Part shown: piece by piece, positions 42,774 to 53,625 of the stretch
Numbering within the stretch: position 1 is the stretch's first letter
How the letters are laid out: each line of letters begins with the position of its first letter
Assembly (NCBI RefSeq): GCF_027595985.1
Contig: NC_073302.1
Location: 12,135,811-12,199,810, forward strand
From: Sorex araneus
Lineage: Eukaryota; Chordata; Mammalia; Eulipotyphla; Soricidae
Reading direction: 5' to 3'
Length of the DNA: 64,000 nt
Made by a program: the position numbers and the translations under genes
The notes under the pieces: generated by a model
The model's database searches: none
What the model was told of the DNA's origin: nothing
Seen by the model: the letters and a program-made list of their open reading frames with translations, nothing else

Positions 42774-42810
42774 GCATTTATTCTCCTTACTGAATAGTCT
42801 TTGTCTTTTC

Positions 42811-43129
42811 TTCTTTCTTTTCTTCTTTCTTTCCTTCCTTCCTTCCTTCCTTCCTTCCTTCCTTCCTTCCTTCCTTCCTTCCTTCCTTCCTTCCTTCCCT
42901 TCTATCTTTCTTTCTCACTTTCTTTCCTTCTTTATTTTATTTTTATTTTTTTGTGAGGAAGGGGCCACTCTTGGTGATGTTCAGGGCTAACTGAACATTC
43001 GGCACTCAGGGAATCACTGTTGGCGGGGTTTGGGGGACCATATGGGATGCCGGGGATTGAACTGCATAGAAAGCAAGTGTCCACTGCATAGAAAGCAAGT
43101 GTCAGACCCACTGTACTATCACTCCAGCC
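42811..43129 (-). mobile_element. SOR-like SINE with (CCTT)n tail and a 22-bp internal duplication
   Basis: The body is at 42944-43129, and its T-rich tail has grown into (CCTT)n at 42811-42940. Flanks TGAATAGTCTTTGTCTT (42793) and TGAACTAGTTTTTCTT (43131) look like its target-site duplication. ACTGCATAGAAAGCAAGTGT occurs twice in tandem (43061 and 43083). Confidence 0.88.
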
Positions 43130-43136
43130 CTGAACT

Positions 43137-43245
43137 AGTTTTTCTTGAGAAGCCACATTGGGTAATGCTTTGGGGAGCCATATGTAGTGCCAGGGGTCAA
43201 CCACAGTAGCAGCATGCAAGGCAACTACCTAACCCTTGTACTAAG
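43137..43245 (-). mobile_element. SOR-like SINE fragment
   Basis: Antisense: GGGGAGCCATATGTAGTGCC, GGTCAACCACAGTAGCAGCA; truncated body. Confidence 0.68.
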
Positions 43246-43249
43246 TTCT

Positions 43250-43903
43250 CTTTCCTTGGGTCACCTTCCTTGATCAGAATTCCCTGGTGGGGTAGGGACG
43301 AGGGGCTTTAGTGATTCCTTCAGGGATTCGTTACCAGAATCTGTGAATGAAGTGAGCAGGTTATCAGTGTATTGAGCAAATGAGCTTGATATGATTATTC
43401 CATTTTGAATGTTCGTTTGTGTTTGTTTTTAAATTGTGGTGCCTTTCCCCCTGATACTTATTGAATGAGTCATGAGGAATTGTCACAACCATGGACTATT
43501 GTTGTCTTAAACTTGAATTCAGAATTTTGTACTTCCTTCTTTCTCAGGCTTCTGGCTCTGTGGACTGGGAAAGGAGTTTGGACTTGACATTGCAATGGGA
43601 CACAGAAAAACCACTTCAGTCTGCAACCACTTGCGGGATGAATCAGGCTTTCCTAGCAACAGTATTGAGAAACAAAGGAGGAGGCAGAAGGAACCTACCA
43701 GCCCCATGGAAGGAAGGCCACAGCTGTCTGGTTGCCGGCATCTGGTCAACCCAGGTCTGACGTGTGGTGAGAAATAGAACAGCACGAGGCAAACGTGAGA
43801 CAGCCTTGTGACAAGGGTTCTCTTGTGTGGGAGTACGTGGGCTCTCTGCACTGCATAAGACTCTCCCCAAGTGTCAGAACTAAATATGTCTGGCCTGATA
43901 GTG
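43250..43903. other. Unassigned sequence
   Basis: No gene is supported. Frames of 89 (+) and 110 (-) codons overlap the same DNA at 43490-43850 and match nothing I recognise. Confidence 0.35.
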
Positions 43904-43905
43904 TT

Positions 43906-44074
43906 TTTTTTCTTTTTGGGTCACACCCAGCAATGCTTAGGGGTTACTCCTGGCTCATGTACTCAGGAATTACTCCTGGCAGTGCTCGGAGGACCTTATG
44001 GGATGCTGGGAATCGAACCCAGGTCGGTCGCGTGCAAGGCAAACACCCTACCCACTATGCTGTCACTCCAGCCC
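43906..44074 (-). mobile_element. SOR-type SINE
   Basis: Antisense young copy; the middle reads CTCATGTACTCAGG where most copies read CTCTGCACTCAGG. Confidence 0.94.
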
Positions 44075-44189
44075 CAGGCCTGACCGGTTTTTACTGCAGA
44101 GACAACTAAACTTGAGCTTTGCCTTTCGAGGAGACAGCAGGCAGAGATAAACCAGTCTCCTCCCTTAAATCCCATCCTGGGCTTCTCCT

Positions 44190-44665
44190 TTTTATATGTA
44201 TATATTTAAACATAATTACTATTTTTACATTTTATCTTAAACACCATGGTTTGCAAATCTCTTATGGTTTCATACATAAAAATTCCAGCACTACACCCTC
44301 TACTTTCCTCCACCGTCATTCAAGTGTCTCCCTCTTGCCCCCACCCCATCCACCACATTCTCCTCTTAGGGCAAACTGATTTGAAACCAGTTATCAGTTT
44401 GTTTCCTCTGTGCATCCATTATTCCCCTACCATGTTTCTTCATCCCCCGAAGATGAGAAAGATTATTCTGTATCCAGCCCTCTCCTGACTAAGGTCACAG
44501 TGCTTTCCAAATCCACCCATGTAGAAGCGAATTACAGGATTTCCCCTTTTCTTATAGTCAAAGAGTTCACTGTGTCTATGTGCCGTAGTTTCTTTACCCA
44601 GGCTGTTCATCTGTGTTGCTTGTTTGCTTCCCCTAATCAGTGCTAGTAAAGCCATCCTTCATCCT
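44190..44665 (-). mobile_element. L1 3' region (ORF2 end and 3' UTR), old
   Basis: The reverse complement contains GGTAAAGAAACTACGGCACA, CGCTTCTACATGGGTGGATT and AGTCAGGAGAGGGCTGG, the L1 ORF2 terminal segment seen also at 7.6 and 47.6 kb. Strongly diverged. Confidence 0.65.
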
Positions 44666-45296
44666 TCATCCATCCACCTCATCTTCTCATTGATTTCTGG
44701 ACTCTAAACTCCACCATCTGGCTTACTGGATTCAGACAATCCATTATTCTGTTCTTCCCACCCCCATGTCTCTGGGAACACTTCTTCTCACCCCCTACAT
44801 TCACAGGAACTCCAGGTTCTGCCATTACAACTGCCCTAGAAGTGGAACCTTCTGTGTGGATAGGACAAATCTAGCTCCCAGGTTTGATCCCAGGTAATTC
44901 ATGGTCCTTAAACACCACCAGAAGTGGCCCTGATGTGTTCCCTGTTGCTACCCTAAGTAAGTATAATAAACAAAACATAACATATCCCGGAGACTGTGCC
45001 ATGGCAGTAGGAAAGGTTCTTTCTCCATTGGGGAATGTAGCAGAGTTCATCCACTCAGTGTTCTGACGGACCTCTGGGTTGCTTGTGTCTCTTTGAGGTC
45101 TTTTGTCACTGCATTCATGTAAGAGATTTCAGGAAGTTAGATTGCTCCAGCACTGTATGATATCAGAATGGCTGAAATTAAAATGTAAAAGTAGCGTCTT
45201 AACGTTAAAATAGCATCATGATATCAAATGCAAATAATTATATAGAGAAATTAGAACGCACACTCACAGTGGGAATACAGTGTTAATACTTTGGGA
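44666..45296. other. Mostly unassigned
   Basis: 44865-44955 (CCCAGGTTTGATCCCAGG, CCACCAGAAGTGGCCC) is probably an eroded forward SINE. No gene is supported. Confidence 0.4.
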
Positions 45297-45460
45297 GGGC
45301 TCAGAGAGGTAGCTCAGCAGGCTGGCATGCATCCTTTGCATGCAGAAGGTGCAGGTTCAACCCCCCACCACCATCACATAGTCCCCTGAGCACTGCCAGG
45401 AGCAACTCCTGAGCACAGAGTTGGGAATAGCTCCCTAGCCCTGCCAGTTGTGCCCCACCT
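45297..45460 (+). mobile_element. SOR-like SINE, older subfamily
   Basis: Head GGGCTCAGAGAGGTAGCTCA, still very tRNA-like; B box GGTTCAACCCCC; body with CAACTCCTGAGCACAGAG. Confidence 0.83.
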
Positions 45461-45659
45461 CTCACAAACTATAATTTATGCTACTTTATAGCATCTAGCA
45501 TTCATTTACAATATAACTCAGCAATACCATTCCTATTAATTCAAGAGCAATGAGAACATACTCACAGAAAACTTTGTATCAATCACTTTGGAGGCCTTGG
45601 TCAAATTTTCTAAAATTTGGAAACAGCTCAAGAACCTTTTCATTGTGATGTGATACTTT

Positions 45660-45673
45660 GGAGAGAGAGAGAC

Positions 45674-45704
<31 letters not shown>

Positions 45705-45757
45705 GAGACACAGAGGCACAGAGACACAGAGAGAGACAGAGAGACAGAGACAGAGCA
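45660..45757. repeat. (GA)n/(CAGA)n microsatellite
   Basis: Purine-rich run of GAGA, CAGA and CACAGA words. It continues into a SOR-like 3' fragment at about 45790-45905. Confidence 0.92.
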
Positions 45758-45904
45758 CAACAGGGGTTATGGTCAACCTTAATTTCTCTGCACCACATAT
45801 GTTCCTCAAGTACCACCAGGAGTTATCCCCAAGTACAGAGAGCTAGGAGTAATCCCTGAGTGCCACTGGATCCAATCACAGCCCCCAGTACTCCAAAAGA
45901 AAAG

Positions 45905-46262
45905 AATCTTAAGATGAGGGAGTGTCCTGGGTTTTGCAGGTAAACCCAAAAGGCAATGGTGCACGTCCTAAGGTAAGGGAGCAGAGGGAGATTTCACAAG
46001 CGGGAGGAAGGGATGTGGAGACCAGCAGACAAAGACCGGAAGTTGGAGGATGGAACCACATCCCGAGGGACGACGGTGGTCTCGAAGGTGAAACATCAAG
46101 AAACAGACTCCGCACTGGAGTTTGCAGAAGTAGTGTGGGCTCACCAATCATCTTCCTCTTATGCTCAGGAGACCTATCCGTGACCCCCAGAACTTTAAGA
46201 GAGCAATTTGTGCTGCTTTAAGTGACCAAATTTGGGATAGTTGGTTGTCACAAAAATTGGAA
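45905..46262 (+). mobile_element. MLT1-type MaLR LTR remnant
   Basis: GATGAGGGAGTGTCCTGGGT, CAGAGGGAGATTTCACAAGC, GGATGTGGAGACCAGCAGAC, CCCAGAACTTTAAGAGAGC and TTGGGATAGTTGGTTGTCAC follow the MLT1 LTR order to near its 3' end. This is a non-coding remnant of an ancient endogenous retrovirus-like element. Confidence 0.82.
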
Positions 46263-46379
46263 ACTAGATTGGCGCTGGGACAGCACTTCCTACATGGGGA
46301 TAGGGCCAGTTTTGCAGTGCACTGAGAGTATAAGGCAGGTGGTGGGTCCTGTTGTATGCTGGGGGTTGCCGGGCGGGGG

Positions 46380-46485
46380 TGGATGGGTGGGTGCTCAGGG
46401 GACCATGCGGTGCCTGCAAAAGGAATCTGGGTTTGATGCATGCAAAATATACACTCCAACTCCTCAAATTAGCTCCCTGGCCCAA
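46380..46485 (-). mobile_element. Old SOR-like SINE fragment
   Basis: GTGCTCAGGGGACCATGCGG and TCTGGGTTTGATGCATGCAA suggest an antisense body, but the head is lost. Confidence 0.5.
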
Positions 46486-47060
46486 AGGCAGGTCCTTTAT
46501 CAAAGAAAAACAGAAAGAGATGTCGCTTCCTCCCTCACTGGCCAGATCTGAGTCACGTGGCCCCACCCAAGCCAATCGGTGGCAAGAGTGAGTTTTCTCC
46601 TCCCCTTTGTTTTGATGCTCCAGTGTTAGATCCTGAGCAATATCAGGGTTCGGCTCTTCAGGAAGGGGCAGGGTAGAGTTTTGAAGTGGCCACCTGAAAA
46701 CTTACCAGTAGAAAAAAAATTCCTCGATTAATATGTGTTTTATAAGTTAAAAGCCCTTGGGTTGGGCTTTCTAGGGACCAGCTGCTGACCCCCACCTCCC
46801 CTGCAGGCTGGCCTCTCTCTTGTTGGGCACCTCTGGGCAGGAACACCTGCTCTTCTCTCTCCACCCTTTTCCAGAGAAATCTGAAGCCAGCTGAACTCGG
46901 GATGTGAGTCACCAAGGTTAAATAAGGCCCCGTGAACAAGGAGACGTGTGTGTTGTCAGGCGTGTTGCTTACGATTCGGACTCCAGTCCTGCTGCAGGAA
47001 GCTTGCCTCTTGTCTCCCTGTGTTTGCTCTTCTCTCGGTGTGTTGAGTTACAAAGGGCCA
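46486..47060. other. Unassigned sequence
   Basis: No gene or repeat was recognised. Confidence 0.35.
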
Positions 47061-47061
47061 C

Positions 47062-47196
47062 CCAGCTACTGTTTATTGAGCATTTACTTAAGTTCCAGGC
47101 ACTTTGGGCTTATTATTACAGTTAATTCTCCCATCTTTCTTGATGAAGTAGATATTGTTTTCCTCCCAATCTGGCAGTTTTTTGAGACCCAGGACA
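47062..47196 (+). mobile_element. MIR, left half
   Basis: TTTATTGAGCATTTACTTAA, TTCCAGGCACTTTGGGC and TGAAGTAGATATTGTTTTCC are a clear MIR 5'/core. The right half resumes after the L1 insertion at 48240-48310 (CATCAGGATTGAAACCAGG). Confidence 0.68.
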
Positions 47197-47210
47197 AGAA
47201 AGGATGCACT

Positions 47211-48227
47211 CCAAAAGGCACATGACAAAATGCTCCTCATCATTAATCATTAGGGAGATGCAGATCAAACCAACAATGAGATACCATCGTATACCACAAA
47301 GACTGGCCCACATCCAAAAGAACAAAAGCAACCGGTGTTGGCGCGGATGTGGGGAGAAAGGAACTCTCCTTCATTGCTGGTGGGAATGCTGACTGGTTCA
47401 GCCCTTTTGGAAAACCATATGGATGATTCTCAAAAAATTAGAAATTGAGCTCCCATCTGACCCAGCTATACCACTTTTGAGAATATATCTCGGAGAGGCA
47501 AAAGGGTATAGTAGAAATGACATCTGCACTTGTATGTTCATTGCTGGACTGTTTACAATAGCCAAAATCTGGGAAAAACCCTGAGTGCTCAAGAACAGAT
47601 GAGCTTTGCTACATCTACACAATGGAATACTATGCAGCTGTTAGAAAAGATAAAGTAATGAAATTTGCATATAAATAGATCAACATGGAAAGTATCATGT
47701 TAAGTGAAATGAGTCAGAAAGAGGGAGAGACATAGAAAGATTGCACTCATCTGTGGTATATAAAGTAACAGAATGGGAAACTAACACCCAAGAATAGTGG
47801 AGATAAGGACCAGGAGGTTTGTTCCACGGCTTGGAAGCCAGCCTCACATACTGGGGGAAAAGGCAGCTCAGATAGAGAAGGGAACTCCAAGTAAAGGGTG
47901 TTTGGAGGACCAGCTCGGGGTGGGAGATGCGAACCGAATGTAGACTACAGATGGAACACAATGGCCACTAATGCCTCTGGTGCAAACTACAACACCCCAA
48001 AGGAAAGAGAGAACAAAAGGGAATGCTCTGCCACAGAGCGGGGGGCGGGGGGTGAAGATGGGGGGGTTGCTGGGAGGGATATTGGGATCATTGGTGGTGG
48101 AGAATGGGCACTGGTGGAGGGATGGGTACTCGATCATTGTATGACTGAAACACAAGCACAAAAGTTTGTAAATCTGTAACTGTACCCCACGGTGATTCAC
48201 TAATGAAAAATTAAAAAGAAAAAGAAA
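47211..48227 (+). mobile_element. L1, 5' truncated, with target-site duplication
   Basis: It encodes the L1 ORF2 C-terminus in pieces: motifs NRCWRGCG and LLHCWW at about 47325-47390, then IELPSDPAIPLL and MFIAGLFTIAKIWEKP, with stops between them. Then come the 3' UTR, the terminus CATTGTATGACTGAAACAC and an A-rich tail. Flanks AGAAAGGATGCACT (47197-47210) and AGAAGGGATGCCCT (48228-48241) are a 14-bp duplication with two differences. The reverse transcriptase and endonuclease domains are missing, so it is inactive. Confidence 0.9.
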
Positions 48228-48535
48228 AGAAGGGATGCCCTGTCCTAGATTACACCGGCATCAGGATTGAAACCAGGACCTGTAAGACTCCAAGTTTATG
48301 CTCCCAAACCTCACGAAACCTAAAGATTCTGATGATGCAGATGGAAAAGGATAATTGGAGATTGGGGGTGTAGCAGAAGGGAGCAAAGGAGTTACACGCC
48401 CCTTACTCAGGTCATATGACCTTGGAGTTAGTTTAGTGGGCGTCCCACCCCCGAACAGTGCTGTAAGCCACTGACATTAGCTTTTCTCTCTTCCCCAGGA
48501 TCCAAATATTTACAAAGCACCATGTCACTGAGCTT

Positions 48536-48786
48536 CATCACTGTCATCACTGTCATTCCGTTGCTCATCAATTTGCTCGAGTGGGCACCAGTAACGTCTC
48601 CATTGTGAGATTTGTTGTTACTGTTTTTGGCATATCGAATACGCCATGGGTAGCTTGCCAGGCTCTGATGTGTGGGCGAGGTACTCTCGGTAGCTTGCCG
48701 GGCTCTCTGAGAGGGGCCGAGGAATTGAACCTGGGTCGGCCACATGCAAGGCAAACACCCTACCCACTGTGCTATCACTCCAGCCC
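48536..48786 (-). mobile_element. Chimeric-tail SINE with target-site duplication
   Basis: Full antisense copy from the CATCACTGTCATCACTGTC end repeats to the head CTATCACTCCAGCCC. Flanks GTCACTGAGCTT (48524-48535) and GTTACTGAGCTT (48787-48798) differ at one base. Confidence 0.95.
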
Positions 48787-48799
48787 GTTACTGAGCTTA

Positions 48800-49745
48800 G
48801 TAAGAAAAATGGTGTCTGTCTGATCACAGGGTGACAGCAAAGGCACTCTCCTTGTTGGTATCATTGCAATTCTTGCTGATAATATTGCATGACATCATTG
48901 GACCACCCAGCCCATTGTAGGTCTAACACAAAGAGTGCCTTATCCTTCACCAAACACTTCCAAACACTAATTCACGTATCATTATAAGGCACTTCCAAAC
49001 AAACACTTTCACTCATGTGACCCTTGTGGCTACTTTGCGGGAAGGTATGACTAGTTTATTTTAAAGATTAAAAAAAAAAGCGAATCCTTTGAAAAGTTGC
49101 CTTAGTAGTTCTTTTGAGTGCCATCTTTGTTTCACAGTTCTCTCTTCCCTAACTGATTCAGAGTGTGTTGTTTTTATTTCCAGTTAGCAACTTGATACGG
49201 CGTTCAACGTTCTTTTTGTTTCCTGGGGCTGCTCACTGGGTTTGCTTCCACTCTCAGGATAGGCTTATCCCATCTGCAGATATTTTTTAAAAACAAAGCC
49301 TGCTCTCCTGAATCCACGCTGAGTGAATGCTCTTTTCACCACATGCTGCTGCATTTTTCCACAGTTCTGCATTTTCCCAGATGACTAAATGGCTCCTTTA
49401 AATGCCAAAATATTTAGGAATAGAACTGCTGGAGCTGAAAATTAGGACTATAACTGCCAGAGTTACAACGTGTATCAGATGGCTGTGGTTTGCCTGGACA
49501 GCACATTCCTCTTCCTTCTTCGGGGAGTAACCCCCCTTCTTGATTTGAAGAAGGGTTCCGCCCTCACTCTGTGAGGTCCCATCCCTGAATCCCAACCACA
49601 GCTCCCTAAACAAAACCTGGTTCCATACCAGGCTGACCCAAAGTGACTCCAGAATTTGGGTCTTGGTAGAAGAGATATTTTGCCAGAAGGACATTGGAGT
49701 AGAATCATGTAGAAGATGAGACCTAAAGAGATGTCTCTCTTTTTT
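48800..49745. other. Unassigned; possible MIR fragment
   Basis: 48935-49065 (AAACACTAATTCACGTATCA, ACCCTTGTGGCTACTTTGCG) resembles a diverged MIR. The remainder shows no gene or repeat. Confidence 0.35.
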
Positions 49746-49768
49746 CCTTGAATTATTTTATCTTCTCT

Positions 49769-49841
49769 TTCTCCCTCCCTCCCTCCCTCCCTCCCTCCCT
49801 CCCTCCCTCCCTCCCTCCCTCCCTCCCTCCCTCCCTCCCTC

Positions 49842-49876
<35 letters not shown>

Positions 49877-49902
49877 CTCTCTCACTCACTCTCACTCTCT
49901 AA
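49769..49902. repeat. (CCCT)n then (CT)n microsatellite
   Basis: About 18 CCCT units followed by CT and CACT variants. Confidence 0.97.
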
Positions 49903-49925
49903 GCCTGGTTATTCAAGCTCTTCTT

Positions 49926-50094
49926 TTTTTTTGGGGGGGGTCACACTGGTGATGTTCAGGGGTTACTCCTGGCTCTGCACTCAGGAATCACTCTTGGCGG
50001 TGCTCAGGGGACAATATGGGATGCTGGGAATCGAACCTGGGTTGGCCACGTGCAAGGCAAACGCCCTACCCGCTGTGCTATCGCTCCAGCCCCT
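49926..50094 (-). mobile_element. SOR-type SINE with target-site duplication
   Basis: Antisense near-consensus copy between AGCTCTTCTT (49917) and AGCTCTTCTT (50097). The neighbouring CT array lies outside the duplication, so it is not this SINE's tail. Confidence 0.94.
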
Positions 50095-50227
50095 CGAGCT
50101 CTTCTTTAATTCCAGGAGCCACTAATATTCTTCCAGCATGTGCTCTTCATTTGCATAGGCTTGTTTCTGATACAAATGATACAGATTATCAGTGCCCAAG
50201 AGTTGGTAATAGATAACACATCCTACT

Positions 50228-50385
50228 GCGGGTTGGATGATGTCTCCCCAGTGTGACTCTCCATAGTATTTTTCCCCAACCGTGGCCCCAGTGTGACTTT
50301 ATTTGGAAATAGTGTCTTTATAGAGGTAATCAAGTTAGAATGAGGTGACCAGGGTGGGTACTAATCCAATTTGACTGATACCTTT
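50228..50385 (+). mobile_element. MLT1-type MaLR LTR remnant, 5' part
   Basis: GGTTGGATGATGTCTCCCC, TGTGACTTTATTTGGAAATA, GTAATCAAGTTAGAATGAGG and GGGTACTAATCCAATTTGAC match the first half of an MLT1 LTR. Confidence 0.8.
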
Positions 50386-50535
50386 AAAGGCTCAAGTGGT
50401 AGAAGACTGTACCTTGTAAATGCAAATCCTTGGGTTCAATTCCTGGCATCAAACCACCCCCACGCACACACCATTACCACTGACATAGCTCTAATAACCC
50501 CTGAGCAATATCAGGTGTGACCCCCACAGTGGACA
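50386..50535 (+). mobile_element. Old SOR-like SINE
   Basis: TCAAGTGGTAGAAGACTGTA, GGGTTCAATTCCTGGCATC and AACCCCTGAGCAATATCAGG; the internal part is low complexity. Confidence 0.65.
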
Positions 50536-50539
50536 CACA

Positions 50540-51090
50540 CACATACACACACACACACCACCACAACAACAACCCTAAGAGAGCAGTTACATGTGCATTT
50601 TGGAATTATGTATAACAGAGATTGTCACTTTGGACTGTTGCATGACAGAGATTACAAGCTGTTCACCAAACCTTTTTTCCTGTATTTTGTCCATGAATTG
50701 ATGTGTAGCTGGACACGTGGCTGCCCTAGTAGACGACCCACTGGGATGAGGGTGGTTTCATTTCTGGATTTTTCTCCAGTGGGATGGAACTAGATTGAAA
50801 TGTGCTGTTTCTGGGTCTGGGTAGGGAGTTTGTCCAGCTAGCCTCTTCCTCTCTTTGCTTTCTCACCAGTTAGAAACCAGATGCAAGGGCAACATGGCAT
50901 CTGTGTAGCAGAAATCTCTGCTACACAGACATGGGAAAATGGCTGACAAGGGAGCAATGCTGTCCAATTGCCCCAGGCCACACGTCAAGGGAGGGAAAAG
51001 TCTACTTTCATTTTTCTTTTACGAGGAGCTGAGTTTTCCTCAGTTTTCAAGCAGATCCTTTTGTATTTAGCTGCAGCAGAAGCAAAGTAC
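50540..51090. other. Unassigned sequence
   Basis: A short near-tandem (ATAACAGAGATTGTCACTTT and GACAGAGATTACAAG) lies near 50615-50660. No gene is supported. Confidence 0.35.
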
Positions 51091-51099
51091 TGAGAATCT

Positions 51100-51330
51100 A
51101 ATATATATGTATATATATTAGATTCTAATATATATGTATATATATTAGATTATATAAAAGCAAATATATATATTTGTCACAGCTGGCAATGCTCAGGGGT
51201 TACTCCTGGCTCTGCATTCAGAAATCACTTCTGGCGGTGTTCAGGGGACCATGTGGGATGCTGGGAATCGAACCCGGGTCGGCCGCGTGCAAGGCAACCA
51301 CCCTACCCACTGTACTATCGCTCCAGCCCC
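51100..51330 (-). mobile_element. SOR-type SINE with palindromic AT tail
   Basis: Antisense body at 51174-51330. Flanks GAGAATCT (51092-51099 and 51331-51338) enclose both the body and the AT-rich stretch 51100-51172, so the AT stretch is the altered tail. It contains two exact 27-bp copies (51097-51123, 51124-51150), each nearly self-complementary. Confidence 0.85.
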
Positions 51331-51359
51331 GAGAATCTGAATTTTTTTTTTCAGTTTAG

Positions 51360-51531
51360 TTTAATTTCATTTTGAGGCCACACCTGGCAGTGTTCATGGC
51401 CTACTCTTGGCGTTCTGCTCTCAGGAAATACTCCTAGCGGTGTTGGGGGACCATACAGAATGCTGGGGATCGAACCTGGGTTAGCTGCGTGCAAGCCGAG
51501 CACCCTATCTGCTGCTCAATTGCTCCAGCTC
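51360..51531 (-). mobile_element. SOR-type SINE, older
   Basis: Antisense: GGCCACACCTGGCAGTGTTC through TCAATTGCTCCAGCTC. Confidence 0.88.
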
Positions 51532-51869
51532 AAAGGAGCATCTTGATATTATTCAAAAATAAAAACTAACAGGACAGGGAAGACAGTGCTTAAATAAATG
51601 ATCCCTTTAAATCTCTGGAGACTCTTGAATAAGATATGATTCCAAATCTCAGCAACCCTAAAGGGAGATGAGAGATACTGAAACCAGCAAGGAGAATTAG
51701 AACGAAGATGGAAGCTTACTCGAACTTGCAAAAATTCAAATTGAGATTCAGGATGTTATTGAATTTCAGTGTTAGCTGACCGCATGATTTGGCCAGAGTG
51801 TTTTATTTTTGTTTTTTGCACGAGTAAAACTCTATCTTACCAACACATTCTGAAAAAATTTATTTGCCG

Positions 51870-52040
51870 AGGGCGGGGGGCAACATTGGACAATACCTGG
51901 CAATGCTCAGGGGTTACTTCTGGCTCTGTGCTCTTGGGTCACTCCTGTTGGTGCTTGGGGAACCATATGCAGTGTCAGGCATCAAATTTGGTTTGGTGAC
52001 ATGTAAGGCAGATCCCTTAACCGGTGAATGGTCTCTCAGT
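51870..52040 (-). mobile_element. SOR-like SINE, older
   Basis: Antisense: CAATACCTGGCAATGCTCAG through GAATGGTCTCTCAGTCCC. Confidence 0.82.
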
Positions 52041-52053
52041 CCCTGAAGTCTGA

Positions 52054-52224
52054 TTTTTTTTTTCTTTTTGGATCACACCTGGTGATGCACAGGGCTTACT
52101 CCTGGCTTTGCACTCAGGTATTACCCCTGGCGGTGCTCAGGGGACCATATGGGATCGCTGGGAATTGAACCTGGTTCGGCCACATGCAAGGCAAATGCCT
52201 TACCCGATGTGCTATCATTCCAGC
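52054..52224 (-). mobile_element. SOR-type SINE with target-site duplication
   Basis: Perfect 13-bp duplication CCCTGAAGTCTGA at 52041-52053 and 52225-52237. It is inserted at the 3' end of the RPS3A pseudogene. Confidence 0.95.
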
Positions 52225-52992
52225 CCCTGAAGTCTGAATTTTAAACAGATTCTTGCACTGGTGACTCAAACCCATCAGCTCGTTCAACTTTACAGTGATC
52301 TCATCCCCAGTAACAATTCCCTGAAGCTCCATGAGTTTTTGCAATTCAAACACGGGCTTCTTGAGAATTTTTACTTTTCTAACTGTGACATCATGGGATG
52401 GGAACACAGATGAGCAACCCTTTCTTACATCTTTCTCAGTGCTGTCTAGGAATCAATCTGTCTCCTCTTTCATGTCATTTGTCTGCACCTCTTGAGATGT
52501 GATTTCCATAATCTTCTGAACTGGGCAGACTTGCTGGTGTTGAGTGTCAGAAATCTTCCAGGACTGCCCAATCCCTACCCCTGACTGATGGTTGTGTTTC
52601 TTAGTGAAACCAACACAGAACAGACACAACATTCACTGGAAGTCTTGACATCAACGTGAGTTTCATAAATGATTAGTCATTAAAACAAAACCAAACCAAG
52701 GAGCATTTTGTGATGAATGAAATCCATGCCATAAAAGTTTGTCAGGCAGGGTTTTTGCTTATTTGTTTGTTTGCCCTGAACATCCTCCATAATTAGCTTG
52801 AATTTCCTAGATGCGGCTTCTTCATCATTCTGCAGGTCTTCTACATGACCCTTGAGGCCATCAGATGATAATTTGGTTCCTGGAGTTTTTGTGACTAGTG
52901 TTTTTCCGAATAGCTTTTATATTAGACACTTTCACTTCATCATTTCTGGTGCTTTTACCACACACCAGTCTGTCTTAGAAAATGGACCCATT

Positions 52993-53136
52993 GGGGCTGA
53001 AATGAGAGCACAGCGGGTAGGGTGTTTGCCTTGCACGTGGCCAACCCGGGTTCGATTCCTGAGTGCAGAGCCAGAAGTAAGCCCTGTGCATCGCTGGGTG
53101 TGACTCAAAAAGAAAAAAAAAAAGAAGAAAAAAAAA
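52993..53136 (+). mobile_element. SOR-type SINE inside the RPS3A pseudogene
   Basis: Head and B box GGTTCGATTCC are intact, but 40-50 bp of mid-body are deleted. Target-site duplication AGAAAATGGACCCA (52977-52990) and AGAAAATGGATCCA (53137-53150) is made from pseudogene sequence. Confidence 0.94.
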
Positions 53137-53183
53137 AGAAAATGGATCCACTACTCTTATCTTGGTTACCTTTTTTCACTATC

Positions 53184-53354
53184 TTTTTTTTTTTTTTTGT
53201 CGGGGATGGATGTTACACCTGTTGGTATTCAAGACTTAGTCCTGGCTCTGTGCTTACTGACTAATGCTGGTAGAGGTCAGGGAGCTTTAAGGGATTGAAT
53301 CCAGGTCACCTTGTGCAAGGCAAGTGCCCTACCCACTGTACTATAGCTCTGGCA
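53184..53354 (-). mobile_element. SOR-like SINE inside the RPS3A pseudogene
   Basis: An older antisense copy (GGATGTTACACCTGTTGG through TACTATAGCTCTGGC) separates the initiator region from the rest of the pseudogene. Confidence 0.86.
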
Positions 53355-53534
53355 CCCCCACCTTTTGTAAGGTGCTTGTTTTTGCCCATGGGTCCAGTGC
53401 TGCTTAGAGAGTTACAGGCTGGCCAGGGTCCTATTCAGGAAAGGACGGGGGTTATCTGGAGGTTTCCGTGCATTGGGAGCATCTCTTCCTGCTTCCTTCT
53501 GTCTGCAGCCTTTCCTTTGGGAGGAGGTTCTCCA

Positions 53535-53625
53535 ATTCATTATGACTGGTGTCCTAAAAAGGAAATATTTATAACACAGAGATAGACATGCACAAAGGGA
53601 AAGAGAATATTAAACTGTCCAGTGG
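53535..53625 (+). mobile_element. MLT1-type MaLR LTR fragment
   Basis: TTATGACTGGTGTCCTAAAA, AACACAGAGATAGACATGC and ACAAAGGGAAAGA match the middle of MLT1 LTRs. Confidence 0.7.

Larger units (their letters stand above)
52241..53389 (-). pseudogene. RPS3A: RPS3A (eS1) processed pseudogene, split by two SINEs
   Basis: Ribosomal protein S3a is a 264-residue component of the 40S subunit. The minus strand retains the mRNA order without introns. The initiator region reads MGKNKHLTKGG (ATG at 53389). Then follow a VDPF-like stretch, [15 protein letters not shown] and AHVDVKT blocks, an [10 protein letters not shown] block near 52470, and the C-terminus [18 protein letters not shown]; the stop TAA is preserved at 52243-52241. 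Human RPS3A has very similar blocks in the same order. Frameshifts and stops occur in the middle, two codons are missing after the ATG, and SINEs at 52993-53136 and 53184-53354 interrupt it. It is intronless and therefore a retrocopy; it cannot encode a functional protein. Confidence 0.93.

Noticed and set aside
47204..47392. 62-codon frame with NRCWRGCG and LLHCWW as a gene
   Set aside because: It is the L1 ORF2 C-terminus in a truncated copy with stops immediately after.
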